Source: Naganishia liquefaciens (Eukaryota; Basidiomycota; Tremellomycetes; Filobasidiales; Filobasidiaceae). From it: a stretch of 64,000 nt of DNA. The notes under the pieces are model-generated. The model was not told the DNA's origin. It searched no databases and saw only the letters and a program-made list of their open reading frames with translations. The translations under genes were made by a program, and so were the position numbers. This document shows, in pieces, positions 32,905 to 48,985 of the stretch. The stretch's first letter is position 1. Each line of letters begins with the position of its first letter. The stretch is taken from positions 1,057,782-1,121,781 of the forward strand of contig BLZA01000023.1 in the NCBI GenBank assembly GCA_013423385.1, in the 5' to 3' direction.

Positions 32905-35900
32905 ATGGATGCGAGCCTGCAACCACCTAGTCTCTCACTGAATACGGAGCAGGGCGGTTCAACTGCAGCGGACTTGCAAGAAGAGAGCTATCCTCAAAGC
33001 GGAGGAGATGGGGGACCTTCCAATCTACCCGTAAGGAATATCATGTGAGTATGCTAGTTTGTCATTTCGGGGAAAAAGAACTAAACCAAACTCGACTTTG
33101 CAGAGCATGTAGCAACTGCCGCTCGCAAAAAGTAACGCTATTCCCGACATGCCGTCGCTGCGCGAGTCTCACTCCTTCATAACTTTCATGACATCTAGAT
33201 CAAATGCTTTCCGTCCGAATCGCAGGAGAGGCCATGTCGAAGATGTGATAAGTACGAGTTGACATGCGAATACCTTCAGCATCGTAGAGGTCGCAAGAAG
33301 AAACCTAAACCAGGGTATGTCCAATTCCCATACTTTTCTTGCTGCGATACTGACCGCATCATAATTGCCAGAGACTTGTCTACTGAGAGTGTCAATGGGT
33401 CTCCTGCTTCAACCTCAAAGCGAGATGCGCTCAGCAATCCGTATCTTCCATCCATGCTGCCAAAGGACACTCATCAAGCTCAATACGATGGCGAGTCTTC
33501 AACGTCGACAGCGCTGCGGAGCAATTACTCGCGCGAACCGCACAGAGCAACAGAGGGTGGAATGCTAGGAGGTATCGGACATGGATCCGATTATCCCTCC
33601 TTGTTGGACAACAGATATCTACCTACCGTAAATGCTAATACGCAGTCCTTCGACAACCCGCCTCCTCGGTTCTATCCTCCTCAACCGATGCACGTATATC
33701 CCGGTCTGCAGTCGGCATCGCTGGCGCTTCCACACGTCTCGACACCCATCAGCGCCGACAGACAGACGGCCAACGAGATGAACACGGAACGGGCGTACAA
33801 CACGCCGTTTGCTCTGCCGGGACTGCATACCGCTGCCGTAACAGAGGCACAAATGCCGCCCCACATGGAGCAAATTGCCAGTTCGTCGCAGCCGCTCTTG
33901 CAGTTACCGCCTCCACTGCCTCACACCGTGGTCTCGCAAATGCATGATTACATGCAGGGTAATGGAAACTATAGCGGAAGGGTGACGCCAACGGTTAGCC
34001 TTCTCAATGATAAAACCGGTCCAGCTAATAGGACATCGCCTCGAGAAGCCACAATGGACGCTTCACCAGCGAATTCTCCTCGTCCAGCCAGTATCCCCGA
34101 AGGAGCTCGAGGCCGAGTGCCTCTTGTTGAAGGGAGCGCAGCCAGTACCGGAAGCAGCGCGAACGTAATGCGAGAATCATCCCCGCCGATTCGACCCATA
34201 GAGGTCCGCCGATTCCCCTTTCTTTCACCTGCAATAGGAGAAGGCGCGCTTGGCCGTCGACCCGGATTGACTCCGGCTTCGTTGCCCAACATTCTGAATA
34301 CGACGTCTGCTTCTGGCGAGGGCGCAAAGTCCATGACTGATTCCACAACGAGTCCGTCAGCTCTGACGGCAAGCTCGAACAAACGTCCGTCAAAGTTTTC
34401 ATCATTGCATCACATGGTAGCAGACATGGACGGCGATTCCGATTCCGAAGGCCGACGAGAATCAAGCATAGAGGACGACAAGCCTGGAGATCGGAGCCGG
34501 CCAGCCACGCAGACTGGAAAGGACCATCAACACGAAGACAGCCAGAAGAGAAAGCGCAGAAAGCTAAACCCTGACAGCAGGGCGAATAGCGAGGACAATG
34601 AACAGTCAGCATCCTTACGTAGGGACCCCGTATCTGCCGGGTTTGTGTCGGAAGGTCAAGCCCGAGAGCTGTTTGACATGTAAGTTCAGCTTCTCTTGCG
34701 GTACCCACGGAGATGGTCACCTGACTTTTCTTAAATAGCTTCATGGCAGAGCTGAATATCTCTTTGCCGTTGCTGGACCCAGCGGTCCATAGCTTCGGTA
34801 TGTAACCAGTTCGCCCATGACTTCGTAGCTCATTGCCGCTTGTTGCGCTTGCAGACTTTGTTCGCAGCAAGTCCCCCTTTCTCCTATCTGCTACCCTTTG
34901 CGCCGCTTCCCGTTTTCTGCGCGGTGGTCCGGATACCACGCCCGAGCTGGTGACATCTATCCCACCGGAAAAGGCTCGGGCTGTTCATGAACAGTGTTTA
35001 CGACTGGCCCATCAGCATATGCATCTCGCGTTTCAGCACGCCATCACCACATTGGAAGTCGTTCAGGCCATGACTCTGCTTTCGATATGGAAGGAACCGG
35101 ACGACGATAAAGCGGGCTTCTATTTCAATCGGGTGAGTATAGTCCGCTTTCATTGACAATCGGGGCTCATGTCCAAGGAGCAGGCTGTCGTCATGGCAAA
35201 AGAGATACAGCTTGGAAGAATCGAGAGGACTCGGCCGCGATCGGAAGAAGAAGCTTTGTGGCGGAGAATCAGACAGAGAGCCTGGTAAGCATTATGGCCA
35301 GGCTGTCCGGCGCGATGCTCATCAGCACTTGCTTGTAGGCTGGGATTGTTCATTGTCAACACCATTTTTGCCATGCAATTCAACCAGATTTTACAGATCA
35401 CTCAAGAAGACCCGCTGATTGCCAACAGGTAGGAAGGATCCTTCCGCCTACAGCTGTCAAGCTAATCGTTTGAGCGGTCATCAGCTTTGATTGGCATATA
35501 GGGTCGCACGCTCCCCTGGTTGATCTTTCTCTCATAGCATCAGTCCAGATTCGAGCTCGCTTTCTCCATTACAAGTCACTCCTGGAGATCACCGCTGCCG
35601 ACGCCGACGATCTAGAAAGGACAGACAAGTCACACACGGCCACTCTCTTATCTCTATCTATCTTGACGCGGACTGCGAACCAGGATCTTGGTAACATCAA
35701 CGCACACTGGGTCGAGCAAATTCGTGAAGGTGCGTTGTTATGAAAGGCCTCTTCACATCGTTCTGAATTCTCATCTTCTTTTTCAGCTTCACCCACTGGC
35801 GTCATTCCGATCAAGCCATTTATTTGGCTGGCCGGACTTCGTTTGCACCTAAACATAGTCATCATGAATCAGACTATAAGAATAGAAAATTCACGTCAAT

Positions 35901-36656
35901 TGCAACGGAACTCGCTGGGATCGATCGCAGCCTTCCACCATTCTATCAATGCAGCCTGCGAAGTTCTCACGAGGATGAAGATGCTGCCGAAACGGCAATT
36001 GGCATTCGCTTCAGACACACTGCTACACTTTACGATATACGCGGGCTACTTTCTTTTTACGGTATGTGAAATATTTCTTGCCATCTTGCATGGCCCTGAC
36101 CTCAGCACGCATTCAGGTTTGCACCAAATCTACGCGTGATCTGTTGGAGCCGCAAGAGCGGCAGCATTGCGAGGACATTGTTGTGGAAGCCAGTGAGGCC
36201 CTGGTCAATGCCTCACTGTACCCAGCGGACGCACCGGCACTTCATGCGAGATTCCTCCGACGATTAACAAGCCCATACCTTCCTTCTCGACCGGAGCCGG
36301 AAACCGAAAGCATGCCCGTCCGAAATGCCGAAGCCATCAATCCAGACATACAAGGAGCCCAAAATGCACATCCACAGCTCAACCACAGCACCGCGTTCCC
36401 GGCGAGTTACGGTAATCTCGCTGCCCTGCCGAATGGCTTCCAGCTTCCTCAGAATCATGGTCTGCCTGCCAACGTGGCGCTTTCAGAGACGATATGGGGT
36501 GGTCAAGATGATGGTTTGTGGACGCAGTTCGATGGGGCTTGGTGGGATCGTGAGTACTGGTCTGCGAGCACATGACGTTCTCGGTCGGCTGAAAATGCTT
36601 TGCCTATTGTAGATGTTATGCAAGATATGACCGCCAGTCGCCCAGTCGGTGCATAG
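32905..36656 (+). CDS. Zn2Cys6 transcription factor 2
   Basis: Nuclear regulator of unknown targets. After a 48-residue leader the zinc cluster reads ACSNCRSQKIKCFPS, then RPCRRCDKYELTCEY. It spans three exons, the middle one 28 bases (33104-33131). The next exon of about 1.3 kb codes a Ser/Pro-rich linker. The fungal-specific transcription factor domain begins at ELFDIFMAELNISLPLLD and shows FLLSATLCAASRFL, EVVQAMTLLSIWKEPDD, RQRAWLGLFIVNTI and IRARFLHYKSLLEI. I end the gene at 36656 because a GTGAGT donor at 36551 and a TTGTAG acceptor give a short last exon (HVMQDMTASRPVGA). Reading straight on would stop at 36575 after WWDREYWSAST. It is not a recent copy of transcription factor 1: the sequences outside the cluster differ. 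Confidence 0.87.
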
Positions 36657-39600
36657 GACTTGGCCATGAGAGCAAACAAGGTGATTTGCATGAAAGCCTG
36701 TATGGAAATGTTAGGGCGTTGTATGAATGCATAAGTAATTGGGAACAAGATATATCGCGCTTGTCTTATATGATTTCCGCTATACAAAGTCACAAACAAG
36801 GAACACCGGTGGAGAGGATCTGCTCAGTGTAAAGTGTCAAAAAGGTTGTCGCTTCCTGCGTCGAGGCTCTGACCTCCCGACTCGCGCTGAAGAAATTCAA
36901 AGAAAAGCATCATAGAAGATCCTTTTCCACCGGTGTAGCCCATGTTTGTTCCCTCTTCGGATCCCCCAATTCCCAAACGAGCCACAGTCCGACCGAAGAC
37001 GTCCCTGCCGACTCCAGCCATGAAGCCAAAGAGGAATCAGTGAACGATCGACAGAGGGGAAAAAAGAGAAGCAGCCCAGCAGCGTCTCCTCGAAGAACCA
37101 GACCATCATCCCGGCAAACCGTCAAATCCAAGTAGGTAGAGCGTGCAAGAGTAAGCCCCGTCGAGTTCCTCCTGGTACGAGACCAGGAGTAATCGCATGA
37201 CTATCGGTTATGAGCGTACTGGTGAATCACAGCGAACGAACCTTTCCCATGCTTCCCGCATTGACTGCGGTTGGGGGCTGATCGGTGGATGCGCAGGCGT
37301 GTCCGTCCTTTCATCGTTGTGCGGGGGTCGTCATGAGGTCAAGGCGGAATCCGTCACGAATGACACGAAGTGACGGACAGCAAGTTGATGGAAATGTGGT
37401 TGTGGGAGGAGGAAGGATGAAGCAGAGACGGAATGACTCATTGCCAAGAGACCGCGACGCCCAGGACTGTCAACTCTGCCGGTGTCACCTTCTGTTTGAT
37501 CGTTTACGGATCGTTCGAGCGTCGGCATGCATGATCGGGTTTCCCGTGAAGAGAAGGTATCTCGCTCGCGCGATACTGGCAAGCACCCACGAGAGCCGGC
37601 GGATCCAAGCCCGATCATTGCACGTCGAAACCGATAACGAACCTCGAGAGCGAAGAGCGACACACCGACAGAGATTGTGACAGACCGGGTAGCCGCGGCA
37701 GTCCGGTAACCACTGCGCCAGAAAGGCAGATCGGACCCACGACCATCAACCTCGTGCCGAATCACGCAAGGAACACGTCGCGGAAAGACCTTTATATCTG
37801 AGAGCCTTCCTGTTTCCAGTCCTAGAAAAATTTCCTCCAACATCCTAATAACCCTCATCTGACGGACAAACCTCCCCAACACGCGCCAATCAACCGGTGA
37901 GATCGATACGAGTCAACGACAGTTGACGAACAGGAAAAGCAGAGCTCCATCGTTTCCAGCGCCACATCCGCATTCTTGATCGCCGCAAACGACGCCGACG
38001 TGCGGTCTCATCTGCACCTTTCACACAACACGATGGCCGTGCTGCAAACAAAGTGATGGACCTTTCGTCCACGAGCCTTAAGCTCTACCAGATATCAGAC
38101 CTGCCCATCTACGCCGTTGGTCCTCGCAAGAAGAACATCTCTCGAACACCCAACGGAGATCGTGGTGGAGACTACCACCCCATAACGGACATCCTTGCTG
38201 ATGGACCCATCAAGAATGAAACGACCCGGCGCGAGATCGGTGATAGAGATACGTAAACGGCTCACCGGGTGGAAGGATCCCTTCTGTTCGCAACGATCCC
38301 GTCGTGCTCGACTTGTCAACCCGAATACCAAGACCCAAAGAGATGGTCCATATCCACACTGCAATACCAGTCCATCTCCCTGCGGTATGATGACATCCCG
38401 GTTTATGAACCTCGCCACTAAACACGGGACCACGCTCCTGTTATGTATCACTCGTTGGATCAACGCGACGTTTGCAACGCGTTGGAAGAGATGATACAGA
38501 GCGAGACCATTTGGGGTAGATGCGGACGTGATGGCACAGCAGCGGTGCTGGTAACCCATCTTGGCGATCGAGGTAAAGCTGACAGCGAAACACGCGAGAT
38601 CGTAGAGCATGAACGGGTATGCGCCTTCCGCCCGACACGTCTTCGCCAGTAAACACTCTACCACCGCCCTTGCGCGGATGCCGATGTCCAAGAGGCGAAT
38701 ATTTTGCGCAGAGGTATGTCGGGAAGAGATCGGTTGTAGGTTTGCGATGATGTGGAACGCCTTTCATATGAAAACGTGGAGATGCAAGAGCCTGTTGTCT
38801 AATGTATGTCGTGCTCGATCTGTTTGATCGTTGATGGCGACGTCATGCGGGAAGGAAGGGGAGACTTGAAGGTCGGACGAGGTAGGAAGAGAAGCAAAGG
38901 CCATGTTGAGACCGGAAACAGATGAATCCTCTGATAATCTGCACGTCCACCCTGCGGCAAACTGATGTAACGCGAGACAGGTTTCCCACGACGTATCCTC
39001 TACGTAACCGGAACGAGACGACAATTGAAGGCGAACGTCGACCTTTCCGACACAGCGACGCAACCATAAGGCTGCTCGAGACGCTTTCGATCACCATCTT
39101 TCCCGCCGCAATGCTGGAATGGATGAAATCTATCCCCTGGAAGCCTTTTTACACGACGAATAGTCCGTAGACATATCCGGCGCGCCAGTGCCCGTGCTTG
39201 ATTCCTTCCGACAGCCATCACTGCCCTTGAGGTCTGATTCACTCCGCTGACCCGCCAGGAAGTCTCCCAACGACGACTAAACCCCCGCACGAAACAAAGT
39301 AATTCCACGATGCCCACGCCGTACGCAGTCCGAGCCGAAAAGCCCGTGAACCCGACCGCGAGCCAAAGACGGGATGGAAAACGGGTACGTTACCGTTGCG
39401 AGTTCAAGCTCCGGGGACTTTCACACCCACAGCGACGGAACGGTCAAGATAACGCCCCCCCCTCTTGGGGGAACGTTTCTGATTGTGCGTAGAGCTGCGA
39501 TAGCGATTCTTTGCGTGCGTTCTGGTGATTTGAGCGGGTGTCGAGGTGTGATGGTGGCTGACTGGGGGGCTGTTTCTGGGGGGGGGAGAGACCGGTCGAG

Positions 39601-39830
39601 GAGCCAGTTTTGTGCCGAGGCGCGGGAAATTTATAGGGGGAGCCCTGCGAGGATTTTTAGCGCAGAGCGAGGGCAAACAACAAAGAGGCGCACGGGGGGG
39701 CGCTTAGTCAGCAGCAGAGGACGATTACGACACCGAGCGAGTGCCCATTCCACATGCCATTCATCATCGCACGCTTGGTCGTTCAGCTACCACTTCCTCC
39801 TCGTCGCCCCACTAGCGCATCCAGATCAAC
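36657..39830. other. Gene-poor region, no gene supported
   Basis: 3.2 kb with no recognised gene, the longest such stretch in the window. A minus-strand frame of 198 codons (38095-38691) and one of 65 codons (36824-37021, MAGVGRDVFGRTVARLGIGG onward) are the best candidates; neither matches a family I know. A plus-strand frame at 39374-40039 overlaps the true start of PRE4 and is probably chance. A perfect 8-base hairpin stands at 37169-37189. The last 300 bases are G-rich and should be the PRE4 promoter. Confidence 0.4.
38095..38691 (-). CDS. Possible uncharacterised gene (198-codon open frame)
   Basis: An uninterrupted frame with a few moderately hydrophobic stretches (YPFMLYDLACFAVSF and PSLWVLVFGL) and many Arg and Cys codons. 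No family is recognised and I could not build flanking exons. It may equally be a chance frame in a GC-rich region. Listed only because nothing else explains this stretch. Confidence 0.2.
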   Translation of the reverse strand: MDIGIRARAVVECLLAKTCRAEGAYPFMLYDLACFAVSFTSIAKMGYQHRCCAITSASTPNGLALYHLFQRVANVALIQRVIHNRSVVPCLVARFINRDVIIPQGDGLVLQCGYGPSLWVLVFGLTSRARRDRCEQKGSFHPVSRLRISITDLAPGRFILDGSISKDVRYGVVVSTTISVGCSRDVLLARTNGVDGQV

Positions 39831-41154
39831 ATGAACCACGTACGCACACCATGCAGAGCACTGGACTGGACTGCACAACCTGCATGCTGATCGGTCGCCT
39901 CTTCCTCCTCCTCCTCCTCAATCTAGCATCCAGGAGCATGGGGACAAACCCTCACCCCGCACCAGCGATTCGACCAGTACTCGAGCATGGCGCCCTCGCG
40001 GTACCATGCCTCGGCCGCGGCTGGAATCGTTTCGAATGATCATGGATTTTACGATGCGAGTCAGGGTGGAAGCGAGGCGATGATGGCGGGAGGGGTTGTC
40101 AGCCATACCCAGTGAGTGTGATACGAATGTGTGCAGTAATCAGGCATGGCTGATGCAAGTCGGGGCCAAAGGCAACCGCTTGTCACGGGTACCTCTGTCC
40201 TCGGACTCGTCTTTGCGGATGGTGTCATGCTCGCAGCGGACAACCTCGGTGAGTGGACCGGAAAAGTCCGCGCTGACCTGGCAACTGAATTCCGTCTCGC
40301 GGCGTATAGCATCATATGGCTCCCTCGCCCGATTCCGTGATATTCAGCGTCTCGTCCCTCTGGAATCGACCAAATCTTCGAGCACGTGTCTGGCGGTCGG
40401 TGGCGATATGAGTGATTTCCAGTATCTGCAGAGGCAATTAGAAAGCATGATGCAAGTCCACTTTTCATCCGTGCCTGCGTTTTCTGCACTGGCTGATCTC
40501 GCGATTTGCCCTCTTCTCCCATTTCTCCGATCCACAGAATCAGCGAGCGTACACAGGCCCTGGGTGACGATCATCCGACACTCGGCCCAAAGCAAATCTA
40601 TGAGTACTTGTCGAATCTGATGTATGCCAGGCGCAGCAAGATGGACCCACTGTGGAATTCTATGCTTTTGGGCGGAGTCAAGGATGGTGAGAGGTAAGCA
40701 TGAACCGTTCTGTTCAGCGAAAGCAAGGTGGTGATGATCCTTCCGCCAGTTTCCTTGGCTATGTTGATCTCCTCGGCACGACCTACTCGGCTCCGACGCT
40801 CGCTTCAGGCTTTGGCTCCCATATGGCCCAGCCGCTGCTACGTGAGGCGTACGAGAAGCGCCAGGCAGAGGGCCAGCGTGGGGAGAAGCAGGGCGAATTG
40901 ATGAGTCGAGAGGAGGCAACAGCCGTCTTGGAGGACTGCATGAAGGTGTTGTATTACCGTGATGCGAGGAGTCTGAACAAGGTGCGTATTTTGTGGGTAC
41001 AGAGTGCTCTTCGTGTGCTGATGTTGGCGGACGGGGGTAGTATCAAATCGCGACCATTACTGCAGATGGCGTGGATATTTCTGCATCCAAGACGTCCGAA
41101 ACGCAGTGGAAGTTTGCCGAGGGCCTTCGTGGTTACGGGCCGCAGAAGCAGTAG
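39831..41154 (+). CDS. PRE4: 20S proteasome subunit beta type-7 (yeast Pre4, human PSMB4)
   Basis: Non-catalytic beta7 subunit of the 20S core; its C-terminal tail clamps the two half-proteasomes together. Exon 1 codes only MNH (39831-39839). After a GTACGC..TAG intron comes HPGAWGQTLTPHQRFDQYSS, then QPLVTGTSVLGLVFADGVML, AADNLASYGSLARFRDIQRL, VGGDMSDFQYLQRQL, YEYLSNLMYARRSKMDPLWN, ASFLGYVDLLGTTYSAPTL, GFGSHMAQPLLREAYEKRQ, EDCMKVLYYRDARS and the end WKFAEGLRGYGPQKQ. The match to yeast Pre4, including its MNHDPFSWG start, supports the 9-base first coding exon. A propeptide and no catalytic threonine are normal for this subunit. About six introns. Confidence 0.95.
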
Positions 41155-41766
41155 AGTATAAATGTGCAACCGCAACGGATGTGTATATAGGCAGTAGTGC
41201 ACGAGGTGCCCATGGCCACCAGTGATCATCATTCTATTCCATTCATGACTCACGGCGTCCGCGAGCTGTACCCTGCTGGCCCCCGGCGTGCGTGACTACC
41301 GGCCAACTCTGGCGCGCAGTACAGTTTCCTTCATTTACCTCGCCCACCACGCACGTACGCACGTCGATCGCTCGCTCTCGGGTTCGCGTCGTGGAATTCG
41401 AATTCGTCACGCAAAGCAAGGAAGCGCCGGGACGTGCGAGACGCCAGCAGATGGCATAAACTGTCCTCTCTTCAGAGTCGAGCTTGTGGCGCGCAGACAA
41501 CGCTATCAACCCGTCGTGTCCGCCACTTGCAGTCGCCGTACGTGGCCAACGGACCTGAACCGGACCGCGCTGGGCGGGGTTTCCAAAGCTTCGTCCTGGA
41601 ACACGAGTCTGCATGTCGATCACTCGTCCAAACCGTCCAAACGAGTCAACGTATCACAGCGACTTGGTCTATCGACTTTGCGGAAGAGCGCGGGAATATC
41701 TTGGGGGAGGGAAACCGGTGAAGATATAGAGAGATCGCTCCGGCGGTCGTGCAATCGTCCTTCAAA
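41155..41766. other. Intergenic region before PIK1
   Basis: About 610 bases. It holds the PRE4 3' end and the PIK1 promoter. A long plus-strand frame (41288-42043) crosses it and overlaps the PIK1 start in another frame; it looks like a shadow. Confidence 0.4.
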
Positions 41767-45913
<4,147 letters not shown>

Positions 45914-46029
45914 GCCAAACTGTTGTAAACATGACCATAATATGCGGTGCCGCACAACGAAGAGACCGCCTATGCATATCCGTTGTTAACGGCTTCGTCT
46001 TCAACGACATCGGTCGCGCCTTCTTTGCA

Positions 46030-46790
46030 CTATCGGGTGTCGCCCGTGCGAGGGTCCACCTTCTTTAGGGGCATGAGCGCAGCCGCTACTGTTCTTCCCT
46101 CTTCCGCGAGTAAATTGAATGTCGAACATGCATTTCGCTGTGGAGCCCAGACTTGAATGAAATGCTGGAGGGACAGATCAGAAAGGACTTACAGTATCCA
46201 TAATGTCTAGCGATATGCCGAGTCGTGAAATGTATTCCCGGAGCTCGGGTGGAGGAGGCAGAGCTGACTTTCCAGTCCCGAGAATCAGGATTTCTGTCAC
46301 AAGGCGAAGAATTAAGTCTCTATGAAAGCCTCTAAGTCCATCCCAACCATCCCTCACCTGGTCGAGGGACAACCATTTCAAAAATGGCAAATCTCTCCTT
46401 GGTCCATCCTTCCTCTTTCCATTTTCCCCTACCGCTCAACTCATCGACACCGACGGGATCGACATCCCACAGAAAGGCCCGATTCTCGACAAACACGACT
46501 CCGCCCGGAATGACGAGACCGTCGGAGAGGTGAAAACCTTCGTCGTTGAGCTTGCTTACTTGGATTCTCGGCCGTGCACCCTGGTCATCCGCGTCGAATA
46601 GGTTGGTCAAGCCGCCACTCCCTGCTTGAAGACGAGCAGATGTGTGAATGGCATGACGAAAGAACGGGGAGTTCGGCAAAACCGTTGTTGCCGTTTGGCG
46701 GTATCGTCGCGATGCGGATCGCACCAAAAGGTTTGCCGTCCGCGCAGATGAGACGTTGCGAAGAAGAGTGTTGGAGGAGTTGCGGGACAT
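46030..46790 (-). CDS. NDUFAF3: Mitochondrial complex I assembly factor NDUFAF3 homologue (DUF498/Mth938 domain)
   Basis: Matrix protein that helps assemble the membrane arm junction of NADH dehydrogenase. The N-terminus (MSRNSSNTLLRNVSSARTAN, rich in Arg and Ser, no acids) is a mitochondrial presequence. The domain begins at QVSKLNDEGFHLSDGLVIPG, continues FAIFEMVVPRPEILILGTGK (with SALPPPPELREYISRLGI), and ends with NACSTFNLLAEEGRTVAAAL and MPLKK. Three exons. The frame extends upstream of 46790, but the first residues with presequence character start there. It shares a 270-base divergent promoter with the WBP11-type gene and converges with PIK1. Confidence 0.88.
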
Positions 46791-47060
46791 TACGACGAGG
46801 TGGAATCGCAGCTTATGTAGAGGAGAGGTGAGATTCCGAGTGTTCGATTGAATGGGCCAACATGCGAATAGGGAAGGGGATCGCCATGACGAATCGAGCC
46901 AAAGCGGGAAAGCGATCGAGCGGATTTCTCGTCCTCCTGCGACGTCCAAACGGTCGCTGAAGGTCATTGAGGGCTTTCAACCAAGAAACATTCACTTCTT
47001 TTCAGCTTGAGCGCTCTCTCAGTGGCAGAATTATCCTCCAAGGCTTCGCATCCTTTCAAA

Positions 47061-48832
47061 ATGGCAAAAGGAAAGTCGTCCAACCCAATGGACGCCTACA
47101 GTGAGTGTTCAGTCATGCCAAGGCTACTCTTTCGCTGAAGCATCATACGCGTCTGTCAGGAAAGGCTCAACGAGCAAAAGAGCTGAAAAAGGTGAGATGC
47201 CGGGCTCGCTCCTTCTTACATCAGACTCAGCAATTCTCTGTATCCTGATAGAACAAGGAGTCCCGCACGAAAGCGCGGGAAGTCGCTACGCTGAAGAAGG
47301 ATGTCGGACCGCTCGAGGCCGAAGTCAGGAAGCTCACAGCAGCCGGTAGGCTCATTCCTGAGCTTATTACTGTGATGTGAACTCACGGAGTCGTCTCACA
47401 GATCAAGCCAAGTCTCTGGACAAGAATGGACAGGCCCGTCTTGCCGAACTACGAGAGGAAGTGACGAGGATCAAGAAGGCCAAGGAAGAATACGTCAAGG
47501 CCCACCCGGAACACCGGAAATTCGTGTATGCGCATGAAGAAGCCAGGGAACAGGCACGAAAGGCGGCGAACGCGTCGTCGAGCTCGGCGGGAGATGGACC
47601 TGCATATGACAAGCACGGAAGGCTCAGGGATCCAACGAGGAGTGTCTATTATGATCCAGTGTTCAATCCGTTTGGTGCGCCGCCGCCCGGCATGCCATAT
47701 CTGGAGAAGCGTGAGTGCTACCCGGATGGCCGTAAACAGGGCTCAAGCTTATTCTCGACAGCGGCCGAAGGACCGGAATTTGACGATGAGGGTTCATCCT
47801 CGGATGAGGACTCGGGTAAGCATTGTCAATCTGCAGCCTACCCGGACATTGACATCTGTGCATCCAGATGACGACATTGCCATGCCCGAAGGTCCCGCTC
47901 CAGGAGCAGAAGATGCAGGCGCCGAAGATTCAGACTCAGATGACAGTATAGTCATGCCAGAGGGTACCCCGCCGCCAGAAGCAAGGCTATATCCTGTCGC
48001 TGCCCATGAACAAGTTCCGCCACCGCCAATGCCGTCCTTCGGTACGCAACCCAATCTGGGTTATCCGCAGCAGATGCCTCCCACTATGCCCACGCCATTT
48101 CCACCTGGTTTCCAAGGCCAGCTTCCGCCACAGATGGCCATGGGTTATGCGCAGTTTCCGCCAGTGCCGTATGGCGGCAACGGCTTCAACCCCCCTCCGC
48201 CACGTGGCTTCTTTCCAAACGCAGGAAATCAGCCGCACCCACCGCCCGGACCACCGAGGACCTTCCGGCCGCCTCCGGCTTCAGCGAATCTGCCACAACG
48301 TCCACTGGGCGTAGTCAACGATCCTTTATCCGACACGCCAAATCAGACATTTCAAGCTCATCGACAAGCCCAGCGGGAAGAAGCAGCTCGAGATGCGCAA
48401 GGAACTACCATTATCAAGGAAGCCGGTGCGGCGCCACCTCCAGCAAGCGCCGAGATCTCTGCCGCACCCCAATTGCGGGATCTGCGAAAGGAGGCGGCCA
48501 TCTTCGTCCCGCGTGTCGCCAAGAAGAAGAAGACCGTCGCTGATTCAACTGTCATTACCTCTGCACCTGCAGTCCCCGAAGAGAGCTCCGAAACAGCTGA
48601 TGACGTATCGACAGAGACGCGTCAAGACGGTCGTGGCACTCAGGAGGCTGATCACAGCCCATTCTTGTCGACTACTGCCCCTTCAACGACGTACAACCCG
48701 TCCATGGCTGGTGGTGGACTGATGAGCAAACTTTCAGGTGTGCTCGGTACTCCCGCGCTGAAACAGGCGGAGACGGAGAAGGCGGATGAGTACAAGACGT
48801 TCCTGGCTGGACTGGGCAAGCTCGAGCAATAG
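47061..48832 (+). CDS. WBP11: WBP11-type pre-mRNA splicing protein
   Basis: Nuclear protein that binds WW/SH3 domains and protein phosphatase 1 and acts with the spliceosome. The N-terminal Wbp11 domain reads MAKGKSSNPMDAYRKAQRAK and ELKKNKESRTKAREVATLKK, followed by a charged coiled coil (RLAELREEVTRIKKAKEEY). Next come DPTRSVYYDPVFNPFGAPPP and GMPYLEK, acidic DDDIAMPEGP repeats, a Pro-rich region (PPPPMPSFG, PPPPRGFFPN) with candidate WW ligands, and the conserved RKEAAIFVPRVAKKKK. Six exons with short introns at the 5' end. Confidence 0.88.
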
Positions 48833-48985
48833 ATCTCGTTTTGGGTATCGATAGTTGTACATCACATTTACAGAGGAGATTCCAAGGCAGCATGCCTGGA
48901 CCAGGTACAATTATGCTTTTGGTCGGCGTACAATAGTGTTGAGAGTTTTGGAGAAGGCTCTTTTTGGTCAGATATGCCTGACGAG

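Noticed and set aside
39374-40039. Plus-strand frame of 221 codons before PRE4
   Set aside because: It overlaps the first exons of PRE4 in another frame and has no family; likely a GC-rich chance frame.
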